Assembly (NCBI GenBank): GCA_903813345.2 | Contig: CAIIXF020000011.1 | Coordinates: 6,350,571-6,414,570, forward strand | Source: Owenia fusiformis | Lineage: Eukaryota; Annelida; Polychaeta; Sabellida; Oweniidae | Length of the DNA stretch: 64,000 nt | Reading direction: 5' to 3' | In this document: positions 10,583 through 21,344 of the stretch, piece by piece | How positions within the stretch are numbered: position 1 is the stretch's first letter | Layout: every line of letters begins with the position of its first letter | Program-made: the position numbers and the translations under genes | Notes under the pieces: generated by a model | The model's input: only the letters and a program-made list of their open reading frames with translations | Told to the model about the DNA's origin: nothing | Databases searched by the model: none

Positions 10583-12860
10583 GATAATTTAAGGTTTTCC
10601 ACTCCTGAAGGGCCTCTAGATCTATGAAATTCAATAATCCACTCAGTAAAAATACGATTTCTCTGCAACCTGATGTCCAATCAAGATCATTCAAATATAT
10701 ATGTGTTCCTGACACGTTTGGGCGTCCGGGAATAAAATTGCTTGTGAAAACTATTAACAAAAGTGTTCCAGAGACCCTTATCTACTTGGCTAAGGTTTTA
10801 TTTGAAGATACATTGCCTTATTAGCAGGTAGAGGGGCATACAGAACACAGAAGCAAATGCTATGTTGAAAATTTTCTATATTTCAATTTGAACCTGTGTT
10901 TACATGTCACGTAGGCCAGTGTTTTATATGGGGATTATATGTACTTTCCTTGTTTACATGAACGTAAATCATTACATGAAATCTGCATTCTTCTGGGTTT
11001 AATCTGGGTTTGTATTGTCTTATTGGGGCTTTTCGACTTTAAAACAAACCCTACCTAAATGGATTGTGTCTCGGAAACGTTTTTGTAAATAGTTATTATA
11101 AACAATTCTGAAAGAATATCACATATTTTTGTCTTCCCGATTTCAGTCATGAATTACGTCAATTTCTCGTGCAAACATTGGGTAGACGTTTTCATAACCG
11201 GATGCCCGAACGTGTCAGGAACATATAGATACTCGAATGATGTTGATTGAACATCAGGGTTGAGAGAAATCGTAATTTTACTGAGTGGCTTCACGAAAAA
11301 ATAAGCAGCACTTTAGGCCACCTAAATACAACTCGTCGGTTGTATCCAGTTGGAATCCCAGCGTTATGTTTTTAATTATATAGTTGTGCTTTGATTTTAC
11401 GCTGAAAACATTTATAACTACGTCAACTTTATATTAAAACATTTATTATCTTTTCAGTTGTATTAAAATGTAAAATATGATATATGCCAGCGTATTGCTT
11501 TCTGGAAAACAGTCAAGGTTTAAATTTGGTACAATGAATCGGACACTCATGTAAATCGACATGGTTATAACATTGAACTCAATGCAGTAAATTAGTTATT
11601 TCTATGAATCACAGCGGGATTGGTTTCATTTTATATGATTGCCAACTCTGGCGGTTTTTTTGTAAATGCTTTTGACCGCTGTAAATGTGAAACTGATACA
11701 GTATTATTCAATTGTTTTATGTCTTGGTCACATTTGCTCCGATTTTCACTACGGCGCCCGGCCGATTGAGTATTGTGTTCAGAAATGTATTCAATTTTGA
11801 ACAAAATACTCGCAGCAAATGTGATCCAGGCATTACACAGCGGTATTTCGAACATACTATTGTTGCTTAACCACGACCTAGCCAATTTTAAAATCACACT
11901 CCTTATTTAAATCCAAGTAAACGATCAATGTCTAGGTATTTGGCGTTTGATGATACTATGGCCCTTGGCGAATTATGATTAGATGAACCGAGGTCAACAT
12001 TAATGTTTCTTGTACAAGGTCATCCCAAGGTCTAAGATAAATATTTAGGTATTTTACGTTTCAAGACCTTTGGACAAATTCGATTCAACGATGTATTAAA
12101 GTTAAAATGTATACAGAGATAAAATAGGTTATCTCCTATCGTTTCCTTGTGTATACGTTTATGTCTCTGCGTAATAACGCAGATGCGATCAGGTAGTTAC
12201 CAATCTCACCACAAGGTGGCTCGTTCGGGTCAGATAGCATGGCGGGTATGGTAGAAAGTTCCCTTTAACTCAAAGTACATCTGTTTTCGTGGTTCAATTT
12301 TCATATCACCCTTAAAATGTATCTAATAGCAATGCAATTAAAATATGTCCAGTGAACGAAAATGCAATACAAGAATAGATATTTCACTTTTTGTGATTTT
12401 GTAACAATGGTGTTATTTTTTGTATATGTAACATGGTCATTTTCACACTTTATAATATTACTGTTCATATTAATCAATCCCTATTCATCTCAATATAACA
12501 GGTCCCTGAGTAGGTTGTTTGCAGTTTTACTCTTTTAATACCATGTTCACTTTTCACCTTGAGTTATTCAACTATGCAAACTGTGTCAGTTTTATATATC
12601 TATTGTTCCCCTATATGGTCTTTCTCACTCACATGTAGCTGAGTTTGCATTGGGTGTTGGCTTGTCAGTAGTTGCTGTAAGAGTTCATGTTGTACATTAC
12701 AGAGCATTGTATTTTAAACATTGAAGTTTGAAATATACTATTTTATATATATTTTAATTTGAAGTTCGAGTTATTTTATTGCCACCCACGGGCCTTCCAC
12801 ACGCCCATTTACATATAACGCTTTGAAACAACTTTAAAAAGTGAGCAATGTCAGTGTTGT
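10583..12860. other. Core of the fold-back element, left part
   Basis: No gene is recognised. A shorter inverted pair lies inside: 10625-10745 matches the reverse complement of about 11170-11300, sharing TCCTGACACGTT/AACGTGTCAGGA and flanking sequence. At 11735-11790 a motif around CGGCCGATTGAGTA recurs at 36460-36510, so it is a dispersed repeat. Confidence 0.5.
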
Positions 12861-12863
12861 GAT

Positions 12864-13662
12864 AATAGAGAATTTTCGTTATAAGTTGTTTCAAAAACTT
12901 ATACGTATACTTATAGTTTAAAGGGTCTTGTCGAACTAAAATCAATTCAAATTGATTTTCATAATCTGTACCAAGTGGGGCATAACTATTCCCGATATAG
13001 TCAAGCTTCATCATCAACTAGGGACTGCGAATACAATGTCCTTTGCTAGTGTCAATTATGAACACGATAAACTAAATTCTAGTTGACGGGTCCTTGTAGT
13101 GTACGATAAACAAGACCCTTTAAAGTGAATCACTACACGAACGAGTCGATCATTTCAAAGTTATCATGAAATTATAAGGTCAATTTTTAAGTTTTTACGT
13201 ATAAAAGGGCCTTTATACGCAGATTATAAACTTACAGAGTTGGATCTCCGCATAGTATATGTGTGGACCTACTGACCAGAATGGCTTATTAAAATTAATC
13301 GGCTGAATAGGCATAGTATCCAATCAAATAGCTCGACTCATTCATTAGCTGAACTAATTCTCCCTTCGTTATTTCTACAAGGTGATTCAAAACGATCATC
13401 TACAAAAAATATATTTGAGAGTAGATAAATCTGTAAAACCCGTGTGGTATATCAGCCTATTTGATACTAGAAAACACATATGACACAACTAAACATGCTT
13501 TACCTCAAGGGGGTACGGATGGTATGCCATTGGCCCTTTTTATTACCGTCCTAGGAGATATTTCCCGACGAATTAGGAAATTATGAAACACCTTGTTTAT
13601 TGGGTTTATAAGTATAAGTATACGTATAAGTTTTTAAAAAACTTATAACGAAAATTCTCTAA
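12864..13662. mobile_element. MITE-like element nested in the fold-back core
   Basis: Inverted ends of about 50 bp read AGAGAATTTTCGTTATAAGTT and continue to ACTTATACGTATACTTATA. The left end is 12865-12920 and the right end 13609-13662. The ends also contain a small palindrome of their own (AAGTTTTTTAAAAACTT type). A second inverted pair, AAAGGGTCTTGT (12919-12930) and ACAAGACCCTTT (13111-13122), lies within. No coding sequence is seen. Confidence 0.6.
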
Positions 13663-13741
13663 TAACGCCCCTCATACCTATTTATTACAGGTCGTGTAGA
13701 CCATTGTTGCCTGATTTATAGCAAAAACATTGACTTTTGCA

Positions 13742-13771
13742 TGTTGATGATGATGATGATGATGATGATGC
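13742..13771. repeat. (ATG)n microsatellite
   Basis: Nine or so uninterrupted GAT/ATG triplets. A run of about 14 C follows at 13945-13959. Confidence 0.9.
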
Positions 13772-14513
13772 GCCTTTTATAATAGATCTCATATCTTAGA
13801 AGCGTATCAGTTCAAAAAATACTAGAAGACCTAACATATTTTGCCATGCACTGCGCCTATTCATTTGGCAATTCAGTTGTAAATTTTATCTTGAAAAAAA
13901 TAAATCTTCCAAATTTGTTGAGTTTTCTTGCAGAAATCGCCTACCCCCCCCCCCCCCCTCCATCCATTTTGTATGATCACAAGGCGTGATTTAAGCTGCT
14001 GATATTCTTCTTTAAACGAGTCGGATTTTCAAAATCTATAAGTTGGACTCCCTTTATAGAAGCTTTGAACTGAATTTGCACTGCTTAATGCTGAAATTTT
14101 ATTGTTTATCCATACATTTTAAGAAAAAATGTATAAAAAAAGATGTTAAAGCCAAATGTTGCCCTAAAAATTCAGAAAATGTGAAAAATTTCGAATTTTC
14201 TATGTACAGGCCTTGTTGCCCCTTTAAGAAGCTTAATATGTAAATTATCTAATCAAACACTTCGTCCACCATTTTGAAACACTAATCAATCCAATCTGTG
14301 CTAGCGATTCATAGGGCGAGCCAGTGGGATATTTCCAGGGTTCATACACACCTGGAAATGTCAGGGAAATTGACTTGATTTTCCAAGTGCTGGAAATGTC
14401 AGGTAATTTTAAAATTAGGTCAAAAGGGCCAAAGATGACCGGGAATTTTGAAACGGTTGACATGTCAGGGAAATGTCAGGGAAATTTGTATCAGTGTTGA
14501 AAAAATAATGTTC

Positions 14514-15848
14514 CAGAGATTAATGTTTCCAAACTGTTTTGAAACAAACTAACGTCTTGTTTTCAACCTACACCTCCTTTCTGTCGTATTTAATAAAACA
14601 AAAATAGTATATCACGGAGGGATACGAACCACTCACCTGGGACTTGGTTATTCACTAGCGCCATAGGCGTTCTACTATTCTGGATACAACTGACGAGTCG
14701 TATTTAAGTGGAGACAAAAGTGAGGATCATTTTGAATTGACGCTCGGTATAAATATATAATACTTTTGTTCTTTCATATCGGTAGCTCGTTGGCCTAATG
14801 GTTAGCGTGCCTGGCTTCCATAGTCTAGGTTAGTTGATCGAGACCCGTTCATGTCGAACTTTTTGATTTGCTTGTTGTCAAGATATAATAAGTAGGGCAA
14901 AATCCAGAAAAAGTAGATCAAAAATACTCCAATGGAGTATAAAATTGTCACCAGGATTCCGGAATGAGACGAATGTTAACTCGTGAAATCTCGGTAGATA
15001 AGGTAGGTCAGAAAATCCGGATTAATCCGAACAAGGTTCGGGAATTTCCGTCATAAGAAGTAGGTCAAAAATACTCCAATGGAGTATAAAATTGTCACCA
15101 GGATTCCGAAATACGACGAATCGAATCGGCAAACTTCGGTACAATAATGAAGTGCATAAAAATCGTGAAACAGGTGTCAGGGGCTTCCCTCATCTTTCCA
15201 TAAATGGTTCTAAAAGCCTTATATGGATCTATCACGTGACATTCAAAATGACGTTCCTATATGGTTCTATGGGCCTTATATGGATCTTTCGAACACGTGA
15301 CCAAATCAAAATCAAAATCAAAATTTTACCTTGACCATTGGATGGGATTTCATAGAAAATATCAAAGAAAACATATTCTCGTGATCCTTAAATCACTTAA
15401 ATTCGATCATTTTATCTTCACCCCTTGATGGAATTTTATGAAAGAAGTTATGAAAACACATCATCATGTAAGGGTTTTCACCTAAATTAGCTCGTTTTAT
15501 CTTGACCCTTCAATTGAATTTCATTGAAAAATGTTTCATGAAAAATATCATGTTATGATTTGTATTTAAATAAGACCGTTTCATTTAAATACTTGCTGGA
15601 TAATATTTCATTAAAAAACGCACTTTAAAAATATTTCAGGATTTGCCTTAATTTATCAATGTAATGTAAGTATTAGATTGACTCTCAAATAGGGTTCTAT
15701 TTTAACTTTTTTATTGAAATTAATACTAGGCAGGACTCACTCTCTAAATAGCTAATAAAAATTCAACCCTTGGATGTGATTTCGTTGAAAAAAAAATATG
15801 ACAAGTCCAGAATCAAATGATTTGTCCAGAACCTCTTAAGATCCTGTT
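14514..15848. repeat. Right arm of the 6.6-kb fold-back element
   Basis: Inverted partner of 9244-10582, described under the whole element. Its outer end CCTCTTAAGATCCTGTT is followed by ACAT. Confidence 0.85.
14781..14858 (+). repeat. tRNA-like block in right arm
   Basis: The plus-strand copy of the tRNA-like segment: GGTAGCTCGTTGGCC, AATGGTTAGCGTGCC (A box) and TTGATCGAGACCC (B box). The possible anticodon arm CCTGG...CTAGG encloses ten bases, not seven, so a functional tRNA is unlikely. It may act as a pol III promoter or record a captured SINE head. Confidence 0.5.
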
Positions 15849-15981
15849 ACATGTTGCTTGTAATTTTGTCGCCCCCTATAGATCAGATTCTGCCTTTAAT
15901 AACCTCCACCTTTTTAATCACTTTTCCACAGCTGAATGACTCTAACTGCAGTTAGTATCATTCAAACTGGTGAAAAAACGA

Positions 15982-17811
15982 GAAAGAGTCGAAGGCAAAT
16001 ATACAAAGCCGGCTTTCAAAGCCGGCTTTTAAAGCCGGCTTCTACAGTACATCAGAAGCCGGCTTCTGGCGTCACCAAGAAGCCGGCTTTTAAAAACCGG
16101 CTTCGAATGACTTACAGAAGCCGGCTTCTGCAGTTACTAAGAAGCCAGTTTTAAAAGCCAGATTCTCTCTCTCAATCATTTTGTTGTGCATTATGCATCG
16201 TATAATTGTCCCTACATAGCTTGTGTAAGATGGAGCGAGCTGATTTGTAAACTGGCTCCAAGTTGGAGCCAGTTTTGAAAAATAAGCGTTGCGTTTTTAT
16301 TAAACGGAAATGCAATGCATACTCTATTCTGATTTAGTGAACGTGATCTAATTCATCGATATTTTTACTTAGAAATGAATTTTCTCTCATAGTTTTGGCT
16401 TGAAATGACTTTTTTCAAAAATCTTGAAATAAGTTACAATTTAACGTATTTTTCAGTTTTTTCTCATTTTCAGGCCAATTATACGAGAATAAGATGCATA
16501 ATTCACATAAAAATAATCGTGAGACAGTATCCCGTGATTCCCAGTTGCTAGATTGTCCCTACATAGCTTGTGTAAGATGGAGCGAGCTGATTTGTAAACT
16601 GGCTCCAAGTTGGAGCCAGTTTTGAAAAATGAGCGGTGCGTTTTAATAAAACGGAAATGCAATGCATAATCTGTTCTGATTTAGTGAACATGATCTAATT
16701 CATCGATATTTTTACTTCGAAATATATTTTCTCTCATAGTTTTGGCTTGAAATGACTTTTTGCAAAACATCTTGAAATAAGTTACAATTTTACGTATTTT
16801 TCAGTTTTTTCTCATTTTCATGCAAATTATACGAGAATAAGATGCATAATGCACATAGAAATGATCGTGAGACAGTATCCAGTGATTCCCAGTTGCTAGA
16901 TTGTCCCTACATAGCTTGTGTAAGATGGAGCGAGCTGATTTGTAAACTGGCTCCAAGTTGGAGCCAGTTTTGAAAAATGAGCGGTGCGTTTTTATAAAAC
17001 GGAAATGCAATGCATAATCTGTTCTGATTTAGTGAACGTGATCTAATTCATCGATATTTTTACTTAGAAATAAATTTTCTCTCATAGTTTTTACTTGAAA
17101 TGACTTTTTGCAAAAAATCTTGAATTATGTTATAATTTTACATATTTTACAGTTTTTCCTTATTTTCATGCAGATTATACGAGAATAGGATGCATAATCC
17201 ACATCAAAATGATCGGGAGACAGTATCTCGTGATTCCCAGTGGCTAGATTGTCCGTTAATAGCTTGTGTTTAATGGTGCGAGCTTATTTGAAAACTGGCT
17301 CCAAATTGGAGCCAGTTTTGAAAAATGAGCGGTGCGTTTTTATTAAACAGAAATACAATGCATAATATTTTTTTGGAATTGATGAACGTGATCAAATTCA
17401 TCGATATCCATGCTTAGAATTCAATTTACCCGTATAGTTTTGCAAAAATATGACAATATAAACTATATTCAAAAGCCATCTTCTGCAGTACGTCAGTAAG
17501 TAAGAAGCCAGATTTAAAAGCCGGCTTCTTGGTGACTCCAGAAGCCGGCTTCTGTCTGTTGTCCTTCAGAAGCCGGTTTTTAAAAGCCGGCTTCTTGTTG
17601 ACTGTAGAAGCCGGCTTCTGTAGTACGTAAGAAGCCAGTTTGTAAAAGCCGGCTTCTTGGTGACTCCAGAAGCCGACTTCTGTTGTCCTTCAGAAGCCGG
17701 CTTTTAAAAGCTGGCTTCCTGGTGACTCCAGAAGCCGGCTTCTGTAGTACGTAAGAAGCCAGTTTGCAAAAGCGGTTTTTGCCTTCGAGTACTTCTGGAA
17801 AAAACTCTTTC
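15982..17811. mobile_element. Fold-back element of AAGCCGGCTT palindromes and a 347-bp satellite
   Basis: The outer ends are inverted copies: GAAAGAGTCGAAGGCAAA at 15982-15999, and its reverse complement in two pieces, TTTGCC...TTCGAGT and ACTCTTTCC, at 17778-17812. Inside each end lies an array of the palindrome AAGCCGGCTT, with about 7 units at 16005-16160 and about 10 at 17510-17770, joined by short linkers such as CTGTAGTACGTAAG. Between them are three full and one diverged copy of a 347-bp repeat. No ORF resembles a transposase. Confidence 0.7.
16207..17460. repeat. 347-bp tandem satellite
   Basis: Copies start at 16207, 16553, 16901 and 17249 with periods of 346, 348 and 348 bp. Each opens ATTGTCC and contains the hairpin CTGGCTCCAAGTTGGAGCCAG. 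The fourth copy is the most diverged and ends near 17460. The matching 69-residue ORFs on the minus strand at two of these copies are by-products of the repeat. Confidence 0.85.
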
Positions 17812-18259
17812 CATTTCTATAATCTCCGATTTTAGCTAAACTAATCTAAGATTATGCCCGAAAATGTAACTGCAAGTACCGACGGAAAAACACCAAAAAT
17901 GATGACAAAAAATAATCGTTGATAACTCAATTATCAGTTGACGGATTTGGCACAAATTTTATATCCTCACTGATAGCTTGGGACAAAGGAGCTTTGTTCA
18001 AGAAGAGATTTCCAAGACGACCGCCATTTATCAAAACATGTTTTGTTCGGGAGGATTAGCTACTCAGTGGAGTTGCTGTTTTCTAGTTATGTATAGAATA
18101 AGTAAAATGTAAATATTTGGGTGCGCTTATATCTCGGAAATATAAACAGAAAATATGGTTCGATTATTTAATTCGAAATAATCCATTTCACTTTAATGTA
18201 CAGAAAAAATGAGTGGAATTTAACAGCAATGTAGTTTCATTGAGGCCTTCTTAAAGGAG
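17812..18259. other. FReD-2 3' flank with an old repeat
   Basis: Part of 17935-18110 is the reverse complement of sequence at 54745-54900 upstream of FReD-6, sharing GAGTTGCTGTTTTCTAG. Below the FReD-2 stop, the position that carries AATAAA in the sister genes reads AAATGGATT, so the poly(A) signal is lost. The ancestral end of exon 3 (TGTTAA, 18220-18228) is still readable in another frame. Confidence 0.55.
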
Positions 18260-18873
18260 TTAGTAGTAATAATTTGAAGGGGATCCGATGAATGTTTGCC
18301 AATCACGCCATGCGACACACTGGCCAAAACCTGGGCAAACTGGTCCTTTGTACCCACCAAACAGATTCGAAGCATGGCACTTCCCGTACCACCACGCTCC
18401 TTTAAAACTGCTTGCGCAATTTCCATTGTAAATATCATGATCTTTATCGTACGTCGAAAACTGTTGTCCATTTTGAGCTGCCATTGAATCACCAGCTGTT
18501 CCACTGTATCCTCCAATGGTAAGACGGTACTCGTCGGTCTTGTCAGCGATGGAGAATACTGAATATTCAGCAAATCGTTTAGCCGGTGATACGGGTGGCC
18601 ATGCTTCCAAATCAATTCGCACTTTGCACTTGCGACCCTTCACAAAACTTGCAAGGTTGTCCAATCCAATAAAGTATTCTTTCCATCTTGGTTCACCAAA
18701 ACCATGTTGATACTCGACCCAAGTACGATAGAAATCCTCAGCCCCGTTGAACCGTCTAAATATGTACGTCCAACCTTGCTCACAATACGCTCCGAATATT
18801 TTTCCTTCACTTGTTTTGATGTTTCTCCCACCAGAGGATATGGGGTCTTCGCAACAATCCTTCAGGTAACAAA
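18260..18873 (-). pseudogene. FReD-2: orphan FReD exon 3, frameshifted near the end
   Basis: Exon 3 of a subfamily A FReD starts after an intact acceptor (GTCTAG, then TTTGTTACCTG) and reads through GWTYIFRRFNG, GLDNL, YSGTAGDSM, FSTYDKDHD and the NCA...WWYGKCH pair. A net 4-bp insertion after NYYY brings a TAA at 18260-18262, so the last 13 or so residues, including the terminal CC, are lost. No signal exon or micro-exon lies upstream: the similarity to FReD-3 intron 2 ends at about 19006 and DERA sequence follows. The poly(A) signal is mutated. It is probably a pseudogene. The phase would still allow use as an alternative last exon of FReD-3, but that is speculative. Confidence 0.8.
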
Positions 18874-19072
18874 CTAGACAATATTTAAATAAGAATTATT
18901 AATTTATGCCAGTGACGCATAATCACCGGTGATCCACTCAATAACGGTGGTGAGAATCGTTTCGGTAACAAAATGTCGGAACCTCGAAGTTACTAATATC
19001 ATTTCCAATATAAGTGTACATTGATACACACGTTTGATTAAAGCGATTTTTCAATATTTGATATTACCATAG

Positions 19073-19185
19073 GTGCTGATTTTATAAAGACCTCAACTGA
19101 CAAGGACGGTGTGAACGCCAACTTTGTGGTGGCTCTGGTCATGGTTCGTGCAATCCGGGATTACTTCCAACTAACTGGATTTAAA
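19073..19185 (+). pseudogene. DERA: DERA penultimate exon
   Basis: Between acceptor CCATAG and donor AAA|gtaaga the frame reads GADFIKTSTDKDGVNANF, then VMVRAIRDYFQLTGFK. In DERA the lysine of FIKTSTG forms the Schiff base with substrate, and it is kept here. The phase joins correctly to VGFKPAGG in the next exon. No earlier exons are present: the fragment begins abruptly next to FReD-2 intron sequence. It is called a pseudogene because the gene is partial, although this exon itself is undamaged. Confidence 0.8.
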
Positions 19186-19700
19186 GTAAGAATCATAGAG
19201 CTCCAGGCCTGTAGCCAGGGGATGGGGGGGGGGGGGGTTCAAGTGTATTTATTTTAAAATCATAGAGTTTTTCACCATTTTGAGCAATGACTTGGTATTT
19301 GGAATTTTTGAAAAATTGACCCACCCTCTCCCCTTGGCTCAAGCTGGCTACAGACGTGATTTCTGGTCTAACATTTTTTCTACATAAAAATTATTTTACA
19401 TGTTACTGAACCTTCTCTATAAGGAACAACTATTACATAAAAAGAACAATAATGGCCTGTGAAGAGCCTGTTTAATATTCCCAGGTTTTATTGCTTTTCA
19501 ATCAAGAATTTTAACACAATAGGTAATTTTCTCATGATTCATATTGCTCGCCAAAATATGGCTGTAACCAAAGTGCAATACAATACTATAGTATAATAGT
19601 ATTATAGTTTGGATAACTTTAGTTCAAGAATACTTTAAAAGGACAATGATCTTGTGTTAAAATTCTACACTTTGATGGATGATTTGAAATCTGTACTTAT

Positions 19701-19907
19701 GTGGGTTTCAAGCCAGCTGGAGGAATCCGAAGTGCTAAAGACGCCTGCACGTGGTTGTCTCTAATGAAGGAAGAACTAGGGGAGGAATGGATGAAAAATG
19801 ATCTGTTCAGACTTGGCGCTAGTTCTCTCCTTGGTGATATTGAACGCCAGATCTTTCATTATGTCACGGGGAGATACGCTGCAGCCCACGAGTTGCCAAT
19901 GGCGTAA
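19701..19907 (+). pseudogene. DERA: DERA last exon, frame intact but splice acceptor lost
   Basis: The frame is open from VGFKPAGGIRSAKDA to GRYAAAHELPMA and TAA, 68 residues, which is the normal end of DERA. It shows no damage to the coding part, unlike copy 1. However, the 3' splice site is gone: where copy 1 has CTTGCAG before GTGGGTTTC, this copy has CTTAT. The nearest downstream AG (TTCAAG) would delete the GFK segment with the relay lysine. It is therefore unlikely to be spliced correctly to 19185. A working DERA gene is expected elsewhere. Confidence 0.75.
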
Positions 19908-19919
19908 TCCTGCAGCAGC

Positions 19920-21154
19920 GTAGACAGCATCCAAAAATATGCAAGGGAAATATGTGTAGACAAGGCAAAGGCTGAAGAGGATGTATTACTACTTCAGGGC
20001 ATGATTTTCACAGCATCCAGTGGTCTAGCATATAAACAAGTGGGTGCAGCATCCACCTGAGATTTTGAAAACAGCTTGCACCCACCTGAAAATCCATTTG
20101 CACCCACTCGAAAATGAGAAAAATTGGCATATTTTGACCAGATTGTGAGTTGAAGCATGGGCTTTCAACTAGAAGGGTAGGCAACTTCCCATATTTCATA
20201 CATAAACATTGCCATGGGTTTTCAGAATTGGAGAATCTACACATTCCAAGAAAATCTTATTTTGTACTTTATTGATGATTAAAAGAAATAACTCAAAAAT
20301 AAAAACATGATCTTCTACATACATCTTGATAATTTATTAAAAATTGGAATTCATCATAATTATGACAATACAGAAAGTGAACATATCTCCCACAAATTAT
20401 GTTTTTATTGGAATGTGTTCTTGAATAATTACCCACAATGCAATACTCAAAGAGAACATCTTGATAACTCTTATTCTTATTGGTCTCTTCTGTTTACTTT
20501 TATATGATATTGAATATATTTTATGCTTAAATCATATTAAAAAATGATTTTTATTCAAAATAATACTAAAACATATACATTTATACATATATATACATAT
20601 ATACATTTTTTCTGCAACATTTTGCCTCACCTGACTGATATGGAACATCGCCCATGGATTGTAAGTAAGGCCCATGAGCCAATAAGTACCTCGCTATAGA
20701 CTGTGTATTCTTAATAATGAATTGTCAATAATGAACATGGTGAAGTTACTGAATATATATGGACAAGGTTATCCATCATTCAAACATGACCGTACTCTAT
20801 TCAAATTTCTCAACCAATCAGAATGCAGCATAGCCAATATAGAAAGTTCTCTAATTCTCCATAGATGCACGTCCATGCTCTATTCAATCTGCAATTTGCA
20901 TTGTTTTGAGTGACGTCACATCTCAGCTGCACATCTGGGGCTCTGTCCGGGGATAGCTGTTCTTTTTTACTCCCTCCGTAACTACTGTAACTATTTGACT
21001 ATGGCTGACTTCAAGTTTGCACGACCGTATAAAATCTAAAACGGGGAGTAAAATAGAACAGCCCAAACAAATTCTAAAATTTTTCCGGCCGACTTCAGAA
21101 TCTTGACAGCATGCGTTCTTCCTTCATGCCCGTTCCACAGACACGGCTTTTACT
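19920..21154. other. Gene-free spacer with insertions
   Basis: AT-rich sequence between DERA and FReD-3. It includes a (TATACATA)-type run at 20576-20608 and a GC-richer portion at 20930-21150 that is absent from copy 1. No coding sequence is recognised. Confidence 0.5.
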
Positions 21155-21344
21155 AATTTTTACTTAAGGAATAAATAATGATAGGCCATTCAATATGGTG
21201 AAATTCAGCACGAGTTGGACAGAATGTTAGTACAAATGCACTCACCTTAGCTTCGGTTCGTGCTTTGTACAACATTCTGTCCAACTCGTGCTGAATTTCA
21301 CCATATTGAATGGCCTATCATTATTTATTCCTTAAGTAAAAATT
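21155..21344. repeat. Near-perfect 82-bp-arm hairpin
   Basis: The left arm 21155-21238 and right arm 21263-21344 are reverse complements with one single-base indel. The outer ends read AATTTTTACTTAAGGAATAA. The loop region contains CACCTTAGCTTCGGTTCG. It marks one edge of sequence absent from the paralogous copy near 2740, so it is probably a fold-back MITE or part of one. Confidence 0.9.

Larger units (their letters stand above)
9244..15848. mobile_element. 6.6-kb fold-back element with 1.33-kb inverted arms
   Basis: The left arm (9244-10582) and right arm (14514-15848) are near-identical inverted copies. Outer ends read AACAGGATCTTAAGAGG and CCTCTTAAGATCCTGTT, flanked on both sides by ACAT as a possible 4-bp target duplication. 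Each arm holds tandem sub-repeats: several units of about 100 bp near the outer end, a duplicated block around GTGACAATTTTATACTCC, and a tRNA-like block. The core (10583-14513) shows no transposase, only other repeats. The same 80-residue ORF appears in both arms because they mirror each other, so it is not taken as a gene. It resembles fold-back or non-autonomous DNA transposons; the superfamily is not clear. Confidence 0.8.

Noticed and set aside
14781-14858. Functional tRNA gene
   Set aside because: A and B boxes are present but the acceptor stem and a standard anticodon loop are not. The same holds for 10232-10311 and 41777-41849.
9758-15334. Identical 80-residue ORFs at 9758-10000 (-) and 15092-15334 (+)
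   Set aside because: They are the same sequence in the two inverted arms of the fold-back element. The reading ends in IKIKIKILP from a simple repeat, and no family resemblance is seen.
16453-17010. Two near-identical 69-residue ORFs
   Set aside because: They fall one satellite period (348 bp) apart and reflect the 347-bp repeat, not a gene.
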